DNA of 48,614 nucleotides. Source: Bacteroidales bacterium (GTDB lineage Bacteria > Bacteroidota > Bacteroidia > Bacteroidales > UBA3824). Positions within the stretch are counted from its first letter, which is position 1, and every line of letters starts with the position of its first letter. Positions 7,040-15,873 of this stretch are shown piece by piece. The notes beneath the pieces were generated by a model that saw only the letters and a list, made by a program, of their open reading frames with translations, was not told the DNA's origin and ran no database searches. The translations under genes and the position numbers were made by a program. The stretch covers positions 1 through 48,614 of the forward strand of contig JAEDDH010000027.1 of the NCBI GenBank assembly GCA_016293845.1, read 5' to 3'.

Positions 7040-7388
7040 GAAAATCACATAAATGTGCGTTTAATCAACCTATAACGACACTTTAACTGTCGTTTCGGTT
7101 ACATTCAATCGTCCATTAAGAGAATTCGCGTTCTCTATGGAAATATAAAAGCAAGTCTATTTTCGGCAAAGAAAAACGACTGTTTTATGCGGGCTTTCGA
7201 AAGATAAAGGTGGCCACCTTCCAAAGTAAAAGTCGCACGAAACGGAATGTTTCAACAAAGAGAAAACGGCTTGCAAACCTACAACTTAATATCAAAATTT
7301 ATCGCTTGGCTAACGGCAACACGGGCAACAAAAAATCAAAATTTTATGCTGAACTAACGGCTACACGGGTAAAGGAGTAAAACACATT
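7040..7388 (+). promoter_or_regulatory. Non-coding region with hairpins and a leader repeat
   Basis: No gene is seen in these 349 bp. There are two perfect small hairpins, AACGACA/TGTCGTT (near 7074-7094) and AGAGAA/TTCTCT (near 7119-7136). Two imperfect copies of a 38-bp unit lie at 7291-7328 and 7335-7372, each ending in TAACGGC(A/T)ACACGGG(C/T)AA. The same ACGGG-type end precedes the gene at 6770. This may be a replication or packaging region, or a translational control region. Confidence 0.5.
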
Positions 7389-7655
7389 ATGGCAAACAAA
7401 AATAACAACGAACGCAGATGGAGCGTGCCTTCCAAACGAGCGAAGGGCTACGCATCTGAACGCAAAAACAAAGTTCACGAACACGGACCGAAAGTAGGTA
7501 AGGAACTGACCGATTACGAAGCAGGTCTTCGCTCCGGTTATCTTCAGGCACAGTCCGATCACGCCGGCTTGTTCAAATACAAGAAGGCACTCGGCGAAGG
7601 CAAATCCAAAGCCGAAGCAAAGAAAATCTCCCGCACTATCGGGAAGAAAAATTAA
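7389..7655 (+). CDS. Small basic protein
   Basis: This 88-residue protein starts with ATG after AAAGGAG. It is very rich in Lys and Arg, especially at both ends (MANKNNNERRWSVPSKRAKG and KAEAKKISRTIGKKN). It has no membrane segment. It directly precedes a candidate ssDNA-binding protein in a small operon. A nucleic-acid-binding role, for example in genome packaging or replication, is inferred from charge and context. Confidence 0.6.
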   Translation: MANKNNNERRWSVPSKRAKGYASERKNKVHEHGPKVGKELTDYEAGLRSGYLQAQSDHAGLFKYKKALGEGKSKAEAKKISRTIGKKN

Positions 7656-7669
7656 GGAGGTGAAAGGTA

Positions 7670-8020
7670 ATGGCTAACAACATTATGGTTGAAAGAGAAA
7701 CTTTTGAAAGTCACGGTAAGGAATACTACTCCTACTTCATTAAAGGTGTAGTTCGCGGCAAGGAAATCAAAATTCAGGTCGCACCGCCCAACAAGGACAC
7801 CGACAAAAACGGCTACAACGTTCTTGACGTGGTTTTCGGTGACGCTATGGAAGCGGAACTCGTCGTCGTTCCTTACGAAATGAAAGACGATCACGGCAAG
7901 GTAGTGAAAGGCAATACTTACGCCGTTCGTTCTTACGACGAAGACGGGACTGTTTACGAATGCCCGATTAAGCCTGCGAGAACGTCGGACAAGAGTTTCA
8001 TGAATATGCTTTTGAGATAA
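7670..8020 (+). CDS. Candidate single-stranded DNA-binding protein
   Basis: This 116-residue protein has AAGGAGG before its ATG. The predicted pattern is mostly beta-strands (EYYSYFIKGVVRGKEIKIQV, NVLDVVFGDAMEAELVVVPYE, NTYAVRSY) with aromatic residues, consistent with a small OB-like fold. Size and place fit the gpV-type ssDNA-binding proteins of filamentous phages and small rolling-circle elements. I cannot show homology by eye. A strong terminator follows, so genes 6088-8020 form one transcription block. Confidence 0.5.
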   Translation: MANNIMVERETFESHGKEYYSYFIKGVVRGKEIKIQVAPPNKDTDKNGYNVLDVVFGDAMEAELVVVPYEMKDDHGKVVKGNTYAVRSYDEDGTVYECPIKPARTSDKSFMNMLLR

Positions 8021-8037
8021 GCATTCCCCTTGTAGAG

Positions 8038-8071
8038 AACTACGGTTTGCTTAGGTAAGCCGTAGTTTTTT
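8038..8071 (+). terminator. Rho-independent terminator
   Basis: AACTACGGTTTGC pairs with GTAAGCCGTAGTT over 13 positions including wobbles, with a four-base loop and six following T residues. It separates the replication-type genes from the structural-type genes of the nested element. Confidence 0.9.
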
Positions 8072-8108
8072 ACACCCAAAAATCTAAATTTCGGAGGTAA
8101 AAAACATT

Positions 8109-9191
8109 ATGTATCAAGAATTCAATCAACACAAAAAATCCGACGCGGTTAAGTGGATAATCGCCTTTACGCTCATTATCGTGCTTATGGCAGGCGTTGT
8201 CGCGGCACTTATTCTGTCGCTTGACAAACCCACGCCCATTAAACCGCAAGAGAACGGAACGCAACAGGAATCGCCAGACGAATCCAACGCGGCGGTAGTT
8301 CTCACTCTCGGACAACCTAGACTTATGAGCATGAAATCGCCTGCTCTCGCTGCGGACAATACACAGCAATACGTATCTCAAACGGTTACGGCAACCATTA
8401 CGCCGTCTACCGTCGTGGATAAATACGTTACTTGGTCTGTCGCATGGGCAAACGACGCTCCGCTCAAAGACAAGAACATTTCGGACTATATCAAGGTGAC
8501 GGACGATTCGCAAGGCAATCTTACGGCAACGGTCAACTGCTACAAGTCTTTCAAAGGCAGCAAGGCAATTCTTACCTGCACCACAAGACAAGGCGGTAAA
8601 ACCGGAACTGTCAATATCGTTTACGAAGGCGTGCCGTCAAGTATGTCTATCACCGCTCCTACGGGCGTTACGAAATACAATCTCGGCAAAGATTCGGTAG
8701 ATCTGCTCTATGCGGGCAAAACCTACTCGCTCAATCTCGCTATGGATAACGTTTTCCACGACGTAGGCAGCAACTTTAACGATTTCGACGTAACGGTCAA
8801 AGGCGTTGGAACGGTTCAATGGGCAGACTACGTTATCAATCCGCGCGGAACGGGTTTCAACATTGATTACAGCAATATTCCCACAATGTCGCTCGATTCA
8901 ATGAAAGACAAATGCGTTACGGCAACGGTTGAAGGCGGCGTATTGAAAATTCAAGCCAAAGACTCGTATTTCAATTATTACGAAAAGTTCAACGTAAACG
9001 AAACCTACGGCGGGGCTAACGGAACATACACGAAGCATTACTACGCAAGCGTTAAAGACGCAGACGGTAACAATCCGTATTTCCTTGTCACGGTCAAGCA
9101 CAAAACGCTCGGATTTTCCGCGCAGTATAAGTTCTTTATCGGCGAAGAAGTAAGTAAAGTCACGCCGAGCAAGACAACCATCACGTTTTAA
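8109..9191 (+). CDS. Membrane-anchored beta-rich surface protein A
   Basis: This 360-residue protein starts after GGAGG. A short basic N-terminus precedes one hydrophobic span (WIIAFTLIIVLMAGVVAALI, residues 18-37), with no obvious signal-peptidase site, so the rest probably lies outside the cell. A Pro/Gln/Glu linker (39-65) leads to a Thr/Val-rich region like Ig-type or BIG2 domains (QTVTATITPSTVVDKYVTWS). It ends in VTPSKTTITF. The next two genes have the same plan and a similar last strand ending in Phe. It is likely a virion or surface component of the nested element; the exact role is unknown. Confidence 0.6.
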   Translation: MYQEFNQHKKSDAVKWIIAFTLIIVLMAGVVAALILSLDKPTPIKPQENGTQQESPDESNAAVVLTLGQPRLMSMKSPALAADNTQQYVSQTVTATITPSTVVDKYVTWSVAWANDAPLKDKNISDYIKVTDDSQGNLTATVNCYKSFKGSKAILTCTTRQGGKTGTVNIVYEGVPSSMSITAPTGVTKYNLGKDSVDLLYAGKTYSLNLAMDNVFHDVGSNFNDFDVTVKGVGTVQWADYVINPRGTGFNIDYSNIPTMSLDSMKDKCVTATVEGGVLKIQAKDSYFNYYEKFNVNETYGGANGTYTKHYYASVKDADGNNPYFLVTVKHKTLGFSAQYKFFIGEEVSKVTPSKTTITF

Positions 9192-9204
9192 CAGGAGGTA
9201 AAAA

Positions 9205-10290
9205 ATGTATAACGAAAAAAGCAATAAAATCAGATGGATAGCCGTGTTTACGGCAATCGTTCTTATCCTTGCGGGCGTAATCACTTCGCTTGCAATAGCA
9301 ATTCAGAATAAGCCGGTCGAGGCAAAGACAAACGATACCGTTTCGGACATAATCGAACAGCCTGCCGAAATCCCGACGGATAACGAAAACCACGGTCTTG
9401 TTTCGCTCAGAATGAGTCCGAGTTATGCGATAGCGGCGGCAAACGGTCAGCAAACCGTGTCTAAAACAATCACCGCAACCGTTATGCCCGTGGACGCGCC
9501 CGACAAATCGGTTGACTGGTCTATCAAATGGTGCACGCCTATCGAGGGCAAGGACATAAGCGAATATCTTACGCTTACGCCCGAAAGCGACGGCTCGCTT
9601 ACCGCAACTATAACCGCTCTTAAAGGTTTTGAAGGCGGCAGCGCATACGTCACCGCAACAACCAGAGTCGGCGGTTTCACGGCAACCTGTCTTATTATGT
9701 ATGACGGCAAGCCCGAATCGCTCTCCTTTATCCATAACGGCAAGGAAATTACCAACACCGGCACGGTCAATCTTACGGCAGGCACGACGAACGAAATCAC
9801 GCTCAACCTTAAAAACACTCTCGGAGCGGTCGGTTCTAAATACGGCGACTTTGAAATCGTAAAGGTTAAAGGTCAAGGCAGGTTTACGTTGACTAAACAG
9901 TATATCGTAAACGGCAGCGTAAGTTCGACGTCGGAAGTCGTATTCAACCTCGAAGAAGGCGTTTACAAGTATAAAGACGAAGTTCTCGGAAACGATTTAA
10001 CCCTTACCATCAAGCCCGAAGATTTCTTCACGGCGTCCATAAGCGGTAACAAACTTACGATTAAGGCAATCAAGTCCGAATCGTCTTACAGCAACGGATA
10101 CCCCCGAACCGGCTATCGTTTCACTTATAAGGGAACGTATACCGATCCGCGTTCCGGCGGCAAACCGGATAATTGTATCTGGTATGTTCTCGTAAGAGAT
10201 AAAGTCAGCGGCGAAGAATCCCTTCTTCATATCGACATTCAGTCCACCGTTACGAGCATTTCGCTGTCGGACACCGTGTATTCGTTTTAA
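9205..10290 (+). CDS. Membrane-anchored beta-rich surface protein B
   Basis: This 361-residue paralogue of the preceding protein has AGGAGG before its ATG. It repeats the plan: basic start, one span (WIAVFTAIVLILAGVITSLA), acidic linker, and a Thr/Val-rich region (QQTVSKTITATVMPVDAPDK) matching the corresponding block of protein A. A second half with strand-rich repeats follows. It ends VTSISLSDTVYSF, like the first strand of a BIG2 repeat that is then cut off. The near-equal lengths and tandem order point to gene duplication. A role as paired virion, pilus-like or adhesion subunits is inferred. Confidence 0.6.
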   Translation: MYNEKSNKIRWIAVFTAIVLILAGVITSLAIAIQNKPVEAKTNDTVSDIIEQPAEIPTDNENHGLVSLRMSPSYAIAAANGQQTVSKTITATVMPVDAPDKSVDWSIKWCTPIEGKDISEYLTLTPESDGSLTATITALKGFEGGSAYVTATTRVGGFTATCLIMYDGKPESLSFIHNGKEITNTGTVNLTAGTTNEITLNLKNTLGAVGSKYGDFEIVKVKGQGRFTLTKQYIVNGSVSSTSEVVFNLEEGVYKYKDEVLGNDLTLTIKPEDFFTASISGNKLTIKAIKSESSYSNGYPRTGYRFTYKGTYTDPRSGGKPDNCIWYVLVRDKVSGEESLLHIDIQSTVTSISLSDTVYSF

Positions 10291-10319
10291 CCCGAAAATA
10301 ACAATCAAGGAGGCTATCA

Positions 10320-10901
10320 ATGACAAAAACTAAAATAGGACAAATTGTTTCTTACATAGCCATACTGCTTGTTATCGTAGCCGTCATCGGCGTTTTCGCC
10401 TACTTCACAAACGGGTTCACAACCGACTTCAAAACTTTCTACGTTTCGGTAAACGGCAAAGACGTTATGACATCGGGAAACGGTTACGTCGTTACGCCGA
10501 GCGAGCCTTTGAAAGTGGACGTGAAATACACTTTTGCGTTCAACAAAAACGAAACGAAAGGTTATTCCGTAAAAATCGTTCCGAACAAGACGGACGAAGA
10601 TTTCGACTTCTCCGTTGACGGCGAAACGCGTTTCTTCGGCGACGAAAAAGACCTTACAAACGGTTTTGTAATCGACAAGCGGGAACAATCTTTCACAGTC
10701 GTTCCCAAAGGCGGAACACCGCTCGAAATACTCAAAGCGGTTTATCCCGAAAGTGAAGTTACTTGCGAAAGCAAAGGTTACAACGATATGTTTACGGTTA
10801 TTGTTACTTCGTATAACGGCGAATCAAGCGTAAAACTTAATTTCGCGCTCGAACGCAGGGTTACGGGTATCACGTTCGACAAGGAGGTGATCGAGTTTTG
10901 A
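10320..10901 (+). CDS. Membrane-anchored beta-rich surface protein C (short)
   Basis: This 193-residue protein has AAGGAGG before its ATG. One membrane span lies at residues 7-27 (QIVSYIAILLVIVAVIGVFA). The remainder is strand-rich and ends RRVTGITFDKEVIEF, again a BIG2-like first strand with terminal Phe, as in its two upstream neighbours. It lacks the long Thr-rich first domain. Its stop overlaps the TTG start of the next gene by 4 bp, so the two are translationally coupled and probably made in fixed ratio. Confidence 0.6.
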   Translation: MTKTKIGQIVSYIAILLVIVAVIGVFAYFTNGFTTDFKTFYVSVNGKDVMTSGNGYVVTPSEPLKVDVKYTFAFNKNETKGYSVKIVPNKTDEDFDFSVDGETRFFGDEKDLTNGFVIDKREQSFTVVPKGGTPLEILKAVYPESEVTCESKGYNDMFTVIVTSYNGESSVKLNFALERRVTGITFDKEVIEF

Positions 10902-12331
10902 CGCAAGCGACAAAAACGAGATTAGTATCAATTTTTCTCGCTTTTGTCTTGGGAATATGTGCCGTCATTACCACGGCGGCACAAACGCCCCTTGTGGCAA
11001 GAGCGGAAAGCATAACTTATTCGGGAGTAATGGAAGATTTGAAAAAGGATACGTCGTTTAAGCCGGAAAACTATCCGACCAAAGCCGACGATTATTCATT
11101 GCAAATTATCCAACTTGCCGAAAGCGTAAATAAGGAACTTTTCGTTTACGTCTACCAGCCGAGCGGAAAAAACAAAAACTTCAAAGCGTCGTCTATCAAT
11201 ATTTCGACCACGATAAACGATTCGATTTCGTATCTGAATTACAAACTCGAATTGCTCAATTCAAACGGCGTGTTTTACAAATACAAAGTTTCGGGGCTTA
11301 CGGTAAAGGACGATAAAGTAAGATACTACGCCATAAGTTCAATTTACCGTCCGTTCGATGAAAGCATAGATAAACAGGCAAGCGGCGGTAATACCGTTAC
11401 CGAAGTAAATTATGCGGTCAATAAGCAGTATGCTTTCGGTTCAATAAACGGCAAACCGTATGTAAATTGCGTGGATATCGAAACAATCGTCGTTACGGAT
11501 AAATTTGTGGGATTCGTAAGGTATAAAGACGGTTTCAAACTATACGTTGGAGCGTGCGACAGCCATTTCGTGGCGTTCAACACGGATAGGCCCATAGATA
11601 AACTTTTGGAAGCGGACGTGTATTATACAACGCAAAGTTACGATTGGTCTTCCGTTCCCTTTGTCGGGGTAAAAGAAACGTTCGGGGATAAAGCGGACAA
11701 ATACGCCTATCTCAAATACACGGATAAAGTTGAACATACCGGCGGAGGATTATTCGCGGGAACGTATAAGTGGGATAGGATTCAGACGATCGACGACTTC
11801 ATTAAGGGCGAAAACCGCGAGAATATCTACCACGGCGCAGTCCTTGACGTAAAAACTTCATCGAAACTGACGGACGAAGCCTTGACCGAACTCAAAGGCA
11901 AGAAATGGGTGCTACGTTTTGCAGAAACGAGTTACTCGTTGAGCGGCTATTCTACAACCGGTTCTACGTTTGAAAGTTATACGCTCGTGGGCGACGTTAC
12001 TATACTTCGATTGAAGTTTGAAACAGACGGAATTACCTACAACTTGGGCGTTATAGACAACAAACAAACGGGCGGAAAAGAACCGTCGAACGAAACGGAT
12101 ATCGACATAAGTCTGAACAAGCGCGGAAAGATGATTTTGTATCTCTTGATGCTCATACTTTTAATCATACTTCTCGCCCCGATTTTGCCGTATGTTCTGC
12201 AAGCAATCGTATGGATAATTTCGCTGCCGTTCAAAGGTATTTCGGCGGCTGTAAAATCCACGAAACGACGGCGTGCCGAGAAGCGTGTCAGGAAAGAATT
12301 TGCCGACCGGTGGAACACAAGCGGAAAGTAA
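10898..12331 (+). CDS. Secreted, C-terminally membrane-anchored protein (pIII-like layout)
   Basis: This 477-residue protein starts with TTG after AAGGAGGTG. It has a signal peptide (VSIFLAFVLGICAVITTAA with a likely cut after ARA). A roughly 360-residue extracellular region rich in Tyr and Val follows, then a double-length hydrophobic segment near residues 410-445 (MILYLLMLILLIILLAPILP) and a very basic cytoplasmic tail (KSTKRRRAEKRVRKEF). Signal peptide, external domain, C-terminal anchor and basic tail is the layout of the filamentous-phage adsorption protein pIII. No family is recognised from sequence, so the comparison rests on architecture and on its position before the membrane ATPase. 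Confidence 0.6.
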   Translation: MTQATKTRLVSIFLAFVLGICAVITTAAQTPLVARAESITYSGVMEDLKKDTSFKPENYPTKADDYSLQIIQLAESVNKELFVYVYQPSGKNKNFKASSINISTTINDSISYLNYKLELLNSNGVFYKYKVSGLTVKDDKVRYYAISSIYRPFDESIDKQASGGNTVTEVNYAVNKQYAFGSINGKPYVNCVDIETIVVTDKFVGFVRYKDGFKLYVGACDSHFVAFNTDRPIDKLLEADVYYTTQSYDWSSVPFVGVKETFGDKADKYAYLKYTDKVEHTGGGLFAGTYKWDRIQTIDDFIKGENRENIYHGAVLDVKTSSKLTDEALTELKGKKWVLRFAETSYSLSGYSTTGSTFESYTLVGDVTILRLKFETDGITYNLGVIDNKQTGGKEPSNETDIDISLNKRGKMILYLLMLILLIILLAPILPYVLQAIVWIISLPFKGISAAVKSTKRRRAEKRVRKEFADRWNTSGK

Positions 12332-12345
12332 AATCTAACGAAAAG

Positions 12346-12385
12346 ACGCCGGCGGATCGTATGGTTCGTCGGCGTTAATTTTATC
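12346..12385 (+). terminator. GC-rich hairpin, terminator or attenuator
   Basis: ACGCCGGCGGA (12346-12356) pairs with TTCGTCGGCGT (12365-12375) over 11 positions including wobbles. Only a weak T-rich tract follows. It probably lowers expression of the ATPase and Rep genes relative to the surface proteins rather than stopping transcription fully. Confidence 0.7.
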
Positions 12386-12409
12386 TATAAAAAACAGGAG
12401 AATTTCAAT

Positions 12410-12553
12410 ATGAAAACACTAAAAAGAATCATAGCGGTTTTACTGCTATTCATAACCATTCTGGCGGTCAGTTATATCGTTTATACGGTAAGACAAATAC
12501 CGCCCGAAAATACGATTTCGGAGGTGCTGTATGAGATTGCAAAAACGACTTAA
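12410..12553 (+). CDS. Small single-span membrane protein
   Basis: This 47-residue protein starts with ATG after AGGAG. A basic start (MKTLKRI) is followed by one membrane span (IAVLLLFITILAVSYIVYTV) and a short external tail. It overlaps the ATPase gene by 23 bp in another frame. Its size and topology resemble minor coat or assembly proteins of filamentous phages (pVI, pVII, pIX classes), but no sequence homology is claimed. Confidence 0.6.
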   Translation: MKTLKRIIAVLLLFITILAVSYIVYTVRQIPPENTISEVLYEIAKTT

Positions 12554-14648
12554 TATTGCGCTCACGGTAGCCCTTACGATAGCATTTATTTTGCTCGGAG
12601 CGTTCGTGTTCAGAGTTGCCTATTGTCGCACAATCGAGGCTTTAATCGACTTATACGGCAGTTTTAAGTATTATTTCTGCGTATTATTCGGTTTTCCCGT
12701 CGATGGTATTCCGTCCGTTGCGGAGCGTTCAAAGGTGCTGAATTGGGACGTGATTTTGCCTGCGGATTTTGAAACGTTCAAGGCAAATTGCATATCCTTT
12801 TTCAGACTGTTTACAAGCAAAGAAAACTTTCTTTCGTGGCTTAGCGAAACGGGGCAAAAGACAGGGAAAATATCCAAGATAATCATCATCGTTTTGCCGT
12901 GTATTTTAGCGTTGTGGATAGCACTTAAAACTCTCTATAAAAAGCACAACACAAAGCATAATATTGACACACTTCCGCTACGCGTTTACAAGACGGTTAC
13001 AAAGTATACGACCGAGCCGTTGAAACGATTTATCCGGCAGTATGCGGCGTTTGTAAAAGAGCATAATTTTATATGGATTATCTGGCTGGTAATTTGGATT
13101 TTCAACCTGAATTTCGCAACGATAATCATAGAGTTTTTCGCTTACTATTTTTACTTCGCCGTATCCTTTGATTTCGGCTCGATTTACACGCAGATCGTCA
13201 AGCTGATCATCGACTTACAGGTCGTAGTAAAATATGTCCCCTTTTGGGTAATTCTCATTTTTATTTGGCTTTTATTCGAGCGGTGGAGAAGAAATCTCGC
13301 GCTTGCAAAACTACGCCGAATGGAGAATTCGAACCGTGGGTTTATAAACGATCTTCCTATTGTATCTATGACGTGCGGGAGTATGGGCAAAAAGAAGACC
13401 ACTATCATTACGGATATGACCTTATCGCAGGAAATAATGTTCCGAAACGTTGCTTACGGAAAGTTGCAGGAAACGGATATGAAGTTCCCTAATTTTGGGT
13501 GGATAGCCTTTGAAATGGAACTTCGTAAATGTATGGAACACGGCATGGTGTATAATCTCGCGACGGTCAAAGAGTGGGTAAAACTCAAACGCAGTCGATA
13601 CGAAAAACACCACGATGACAGTTTGCAACTTTACGGCTACGACAGTAAGCGATACGGACTTTACTACCGAGACGGACTGAAAACGAGTTACATTTTCGAC
13701 GTGCTTTCGACCTATGCTCAACTGTATTTCATCTACGTAATTCAAAGCAGTCTGATTGTTGCGAATTATTCGATTCGTGAAGATAATCGACTTATAGATG
13801 GCGGAAACTTTCCTGTTTGGAATACGGATTTCTTCTCGAAGACTCCCCGACCGTCAAGGCATGCCCATATTCTCGACTTCGACATTTTAAGGCTCGGCAA
13901 GAAAGTTTTGGAGAATAACCCCAACGCCGGGAGTTTTGAATTTGGCGTAGTTACCATCACGGAAGTTGGGAAAGAGCGCGGTAACAATCTCGAGCTGAAA
14001 GAAGTGAAGAAAGGCACGGAAGAAACAAACCAAAAGAACGATTTATTTAATTCGTGGCTGAAAATGTGCAGACATTCGGCAACGGTGGATAATTATCCTT
14101 TTATAAAGGTATTTACAGACGAGCAACGACCTTCTTCGTGGGGCGCGGACGCAAGAGAACTTTGCGATATAGTGCATATCGTATCGTCGGGGAATACTCG
14201 TCTTGCCTTGCCGTTTTTCACCATTGAAGAAATGCTCAATGAGTGGCTTTTTAATTGGTTTATCAACCTATACGCCGACTTTCGCTTTAATCGTGGCGAC
14301 AACACGCTGCTTATTTACTTGTTGAAAAAAGTGACTGCTTTTTTCTACAAACGCACCGTGATTGCTTACAACAACTACGGTTACAGCATATCGAATATCG
14401 AAAAAGAACGCGGAACGATGGACGGCAAAACGGAAAAGAAAAAGTATTACCTTATGCACAAGAAGATTTACAGTCAAAGGTTTTCTACCGACTGTTTCTC
14501 TGACTACTTCAACGATATAGCGAAAAACACAAAAATAGGACTGAACGACTATATGGAATATCAAACGGAAAAAGCAACCGTAACGGAATTGAAAATGCAG
14601 AACAGTTATTTTATTAACGCATTGTATAAGAATGCCGACACCGAATAG
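12531..14648 (+). CDS. Polytopic membrane P-loop ATPase (Zot/pI-like or FtsK-type)
   Basis: This 705-residue protein starts after GGAGG. Four to five hydrophobic segments occupy residues 1-250 (for example ALTVALTIAFILLGAFVF, IIIIVLPCILALWIA, FIWIIWLVIWIFNL). A cytoplasmic ATPase-like domain begins near residue 275 with MTCGSMGKKKTTIITDM, an unusual Walker A (GSMGKKKTT). A hydrophobic strand (FGVVTITEVGKERGNN) and a later FIKVFTDEQRP may be the acidic motifs. Inovirus assembly ATPases (Zot/pI) and FtsK/TcpA DNA pumps are the two likely relatives. Neighbouring Rep and surface proteins favour an assembly or DNA-export role at the membrane. The family assignment is tentative. Confidence 0.6.
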   Translation: MRLQKRLNIALTVALTIAFILLGAFVFRVAYCRTIEALIDLYGSFKYYFCVLFGFPVDGIPSVAERSKVLNWDVILPADFETFKANCISFFRLFTSKENFLSWLSETGQKTGKISKIIIIVLPCILALWIALKTLYKKHNTKHNIDTLPLRVYKTVTKYTTEPLKRFIRQYAAFVKEHNFIWIIWLVIWIFNLNFATIIIEFFAYYFYFAVSFDFGSIYTQIVKLIIDLQVVVKYVPFWVILIFIWLLFERWRRNLALAKLRRMENSNRGFINDLPIVSMTCGSMGKKKTTIITDMTLSQEIMFRNVAYGKLQETDMKFPNFGWIAFEMELRKCMEHGMVYNLATVKEWVKLKRSRYEKHHDDSLQLYGYDSKRYGLYYRDGLKTSYIFDVLSTYAQLYFIYVIQSSLIVANYSIREDNRLIDGGNFPVWNTDFFSKTPRPSRHAHILDFDILRLGKKVLENNPNAGSFEFGVVTITEVGKERGNNLELKEVKKGTEETNQKNDLFNSWLKMCRHSATVDNYPFIKVFTDEQRPSSWGADARELCDIVHIVSSGNTRLALPFFTIEEMLNEWLFNWFINLYADFRFNRGDNTLLIYLLKKVTAFFYKRTVIAYNNYGYSISNIEKERGTMDGKTEKKKYYLMHKKIYSQRFSTDCFSDYFNDIAKNTKIGLNDYMEYQTEKATVTELKMQNSYFINALYKNADTE

Positions 14649-14708
14649 AGTTCTGCGACAACGTAATTGAAATGGCGTCGGCATCTCTTTTACAAAAAGG
14701 AGGTCAAA

Positions 14709-15734
14709 ATGCCATACGGCGAAACCAAGGTTTACTTTGACGGATCGCATTACATAGCAATCCCTCACACTACCAGACCGACAAAACGGCGTCCAAAACC
14801 GTTAGAAGAAAAGATTGTCGTCGTAGATAAGGTTGAAGAAGTAAACGGCGACAAACCCCTTCCCGAGCCGTCTGAAACGGAAGTTGAGTCAACTCAACAG
14901 CCTGCGGAAGAAACAAGGGAAGAAAGGACGACAGAGCCGACTTCTTCTCAACCGACGACGCGTGAAATGACGAGAAAAGAACTCTTTGAAGAACTATACG
15001 AAAAGTCCAAGGAAATGCGAAAAGGCGAACGTAAAAGGTTTATCGTAAACGGTATGATCGAACACTTTCCCAACAAGGAAAGAACAGAGGAATACGTTAC
15101 GAAAAACCTTGAGCGAAAACTGCGGAATCTGATATGCAGGCGTATACGATTATGGCGAAAAATCCACTTGCAAAAGTTCAACTATTTTTGCACTTTCACC
15201 TATGATAGCAAGAAGCATACCGAAGAATCTTTTCGCAAGTCTTTGAAAAGTTGTCTTAGTCATTTTTGCTCTCGCAAAGGCTGGAAATACATAGGCGTTT
15301 GGGAGCGTTCGCCGGAGAAGAAAAGACTGCACTTTCACGGTGTTTTTTATATACCGGAAGGCACTATTCCCGAAAACGTTCCCATTAACGATTACAACCT
15401 AAGAACGCAAAGACGGCAGATAACGTATCAAAATCCATACTTTAACTCCCGTTTCGGTCGTTCTGACTTTGAAGAAATAAACACAGAGTCGGATTTGTCC
15501 GAAATGATGAGATACATTATGAAGTATATGGAAAAGACAGGCGAAAGACTTGTCTACTCCAAAGGATTACCGCAGTTTTTTATCTCGGATATTATGGACG
15601 AAGATATTGCTGGACCTATCGGAATGGAAGATAAAAAGTTGTTGCTTTTCGATGACTTTACCTGTTGGGACGAAGGTTGCTATATGGGCAAAGTTTCGCC
15701 CGAAGTAATAGCACAAATGCGCAAAGTAAACTAA
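14709..15734 (+). CDS. rep: HUH rolling-circle replication initiator (Rep)
   Basis: This 341-residue protein starts at ATG 14709, which follows AAAGGAGG; an upstream in-frame ATG at 14667 lacks a site. Residues ~25-95 are an acidic, Glu/Thr/Pro-rich linker. The endonuclease domain follows: motif 1 FCTFTYD, the metal-binding HUH motif in KRLHFHGVFY, and a motif 3 with candidate nucleophile tyrosines in MRYIMKYMEKTGE. Such enzymes nick one strand at a hairpin origin and start rolling-circle replication of plasmids or filamentous phages. Two large hairpins within 250 bp downstream are plausible origin structures. One of the two tyrosines (YIMKY) is presumably catalytic. Confidence 0.85.
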   Translation: MPYGETKVYFDGSHYIAIPHTTRPTKRRPKPLEEKIVVVDKVEEVNGDKPLPEPSETEVESTQQPAEETREERTTEPTSSQPTTREMTRKELFEELYEKSKEMRKGERKRFIVNGMIEHFPNKERTEEYVTKNLERKLRNLICRRIRLWRKIHLQKFNYFCTFTYDSKKHTEESFRKSLKSCLSHFCSRKGWKYIGVWERSPEKKRLHFHGVFYIPEGTIPENVPINDYNLRTQRRQITYQNPYFNSRFGRSDFEEINTESDLSEMMRYIMKYMEKTGERLVYSKGLPQFFISDIMDEDIAGPIGMEDKKLLLFDDFTCWDEGCYMGKVSPEVIAQMRKVN

Positions 15735-15747
15735 TGAAAATAAACGT

Positions 15748-15763
15748 AATACAAGGCTTAAAA
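15748..15763 (+). repeat. Right copy of 16-bp direct repeat
   Basis: AATACAAGGCTTAAAA is identical to 5905-5920 and starts 13 bp after the Rep stop codon. The bases on either side of the two copies differ, so the repeat is exactly 16 bp. It marks the probable right limit of the nested element. Confidence 0.6.
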
Positions 15764-15774
15764 ATAAATATCAC

Positions 15775-15837
15775 GCACGACGGTTAAAGGCGAAGGACAG
15801 CAAGCGGTTTAGCGGCTGCCTCGCCTTCCGTTCGTGC
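15775..15837. other. Large nested hairpin, candidate replication origin structure
   Basis: GCACGACGG pairs with CCGTTCGTGC (one bulge), and inside it AAGGCGAAGG pairs with CCTCGCCTT (one bulge) and a short CAGC/GCTG-type pairing. It sits 40 bp after the Rep gene. Rolling-circle initiators nick at such structures, so it may be a double-strand or single-strand origin. It lies just outside the right 16-bp repeat. Confidence 0.55.
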
Positions 15838-15873
15838 CTTTATTTTCCGAGTATAGTTTAGTGAGTTTAGTTC

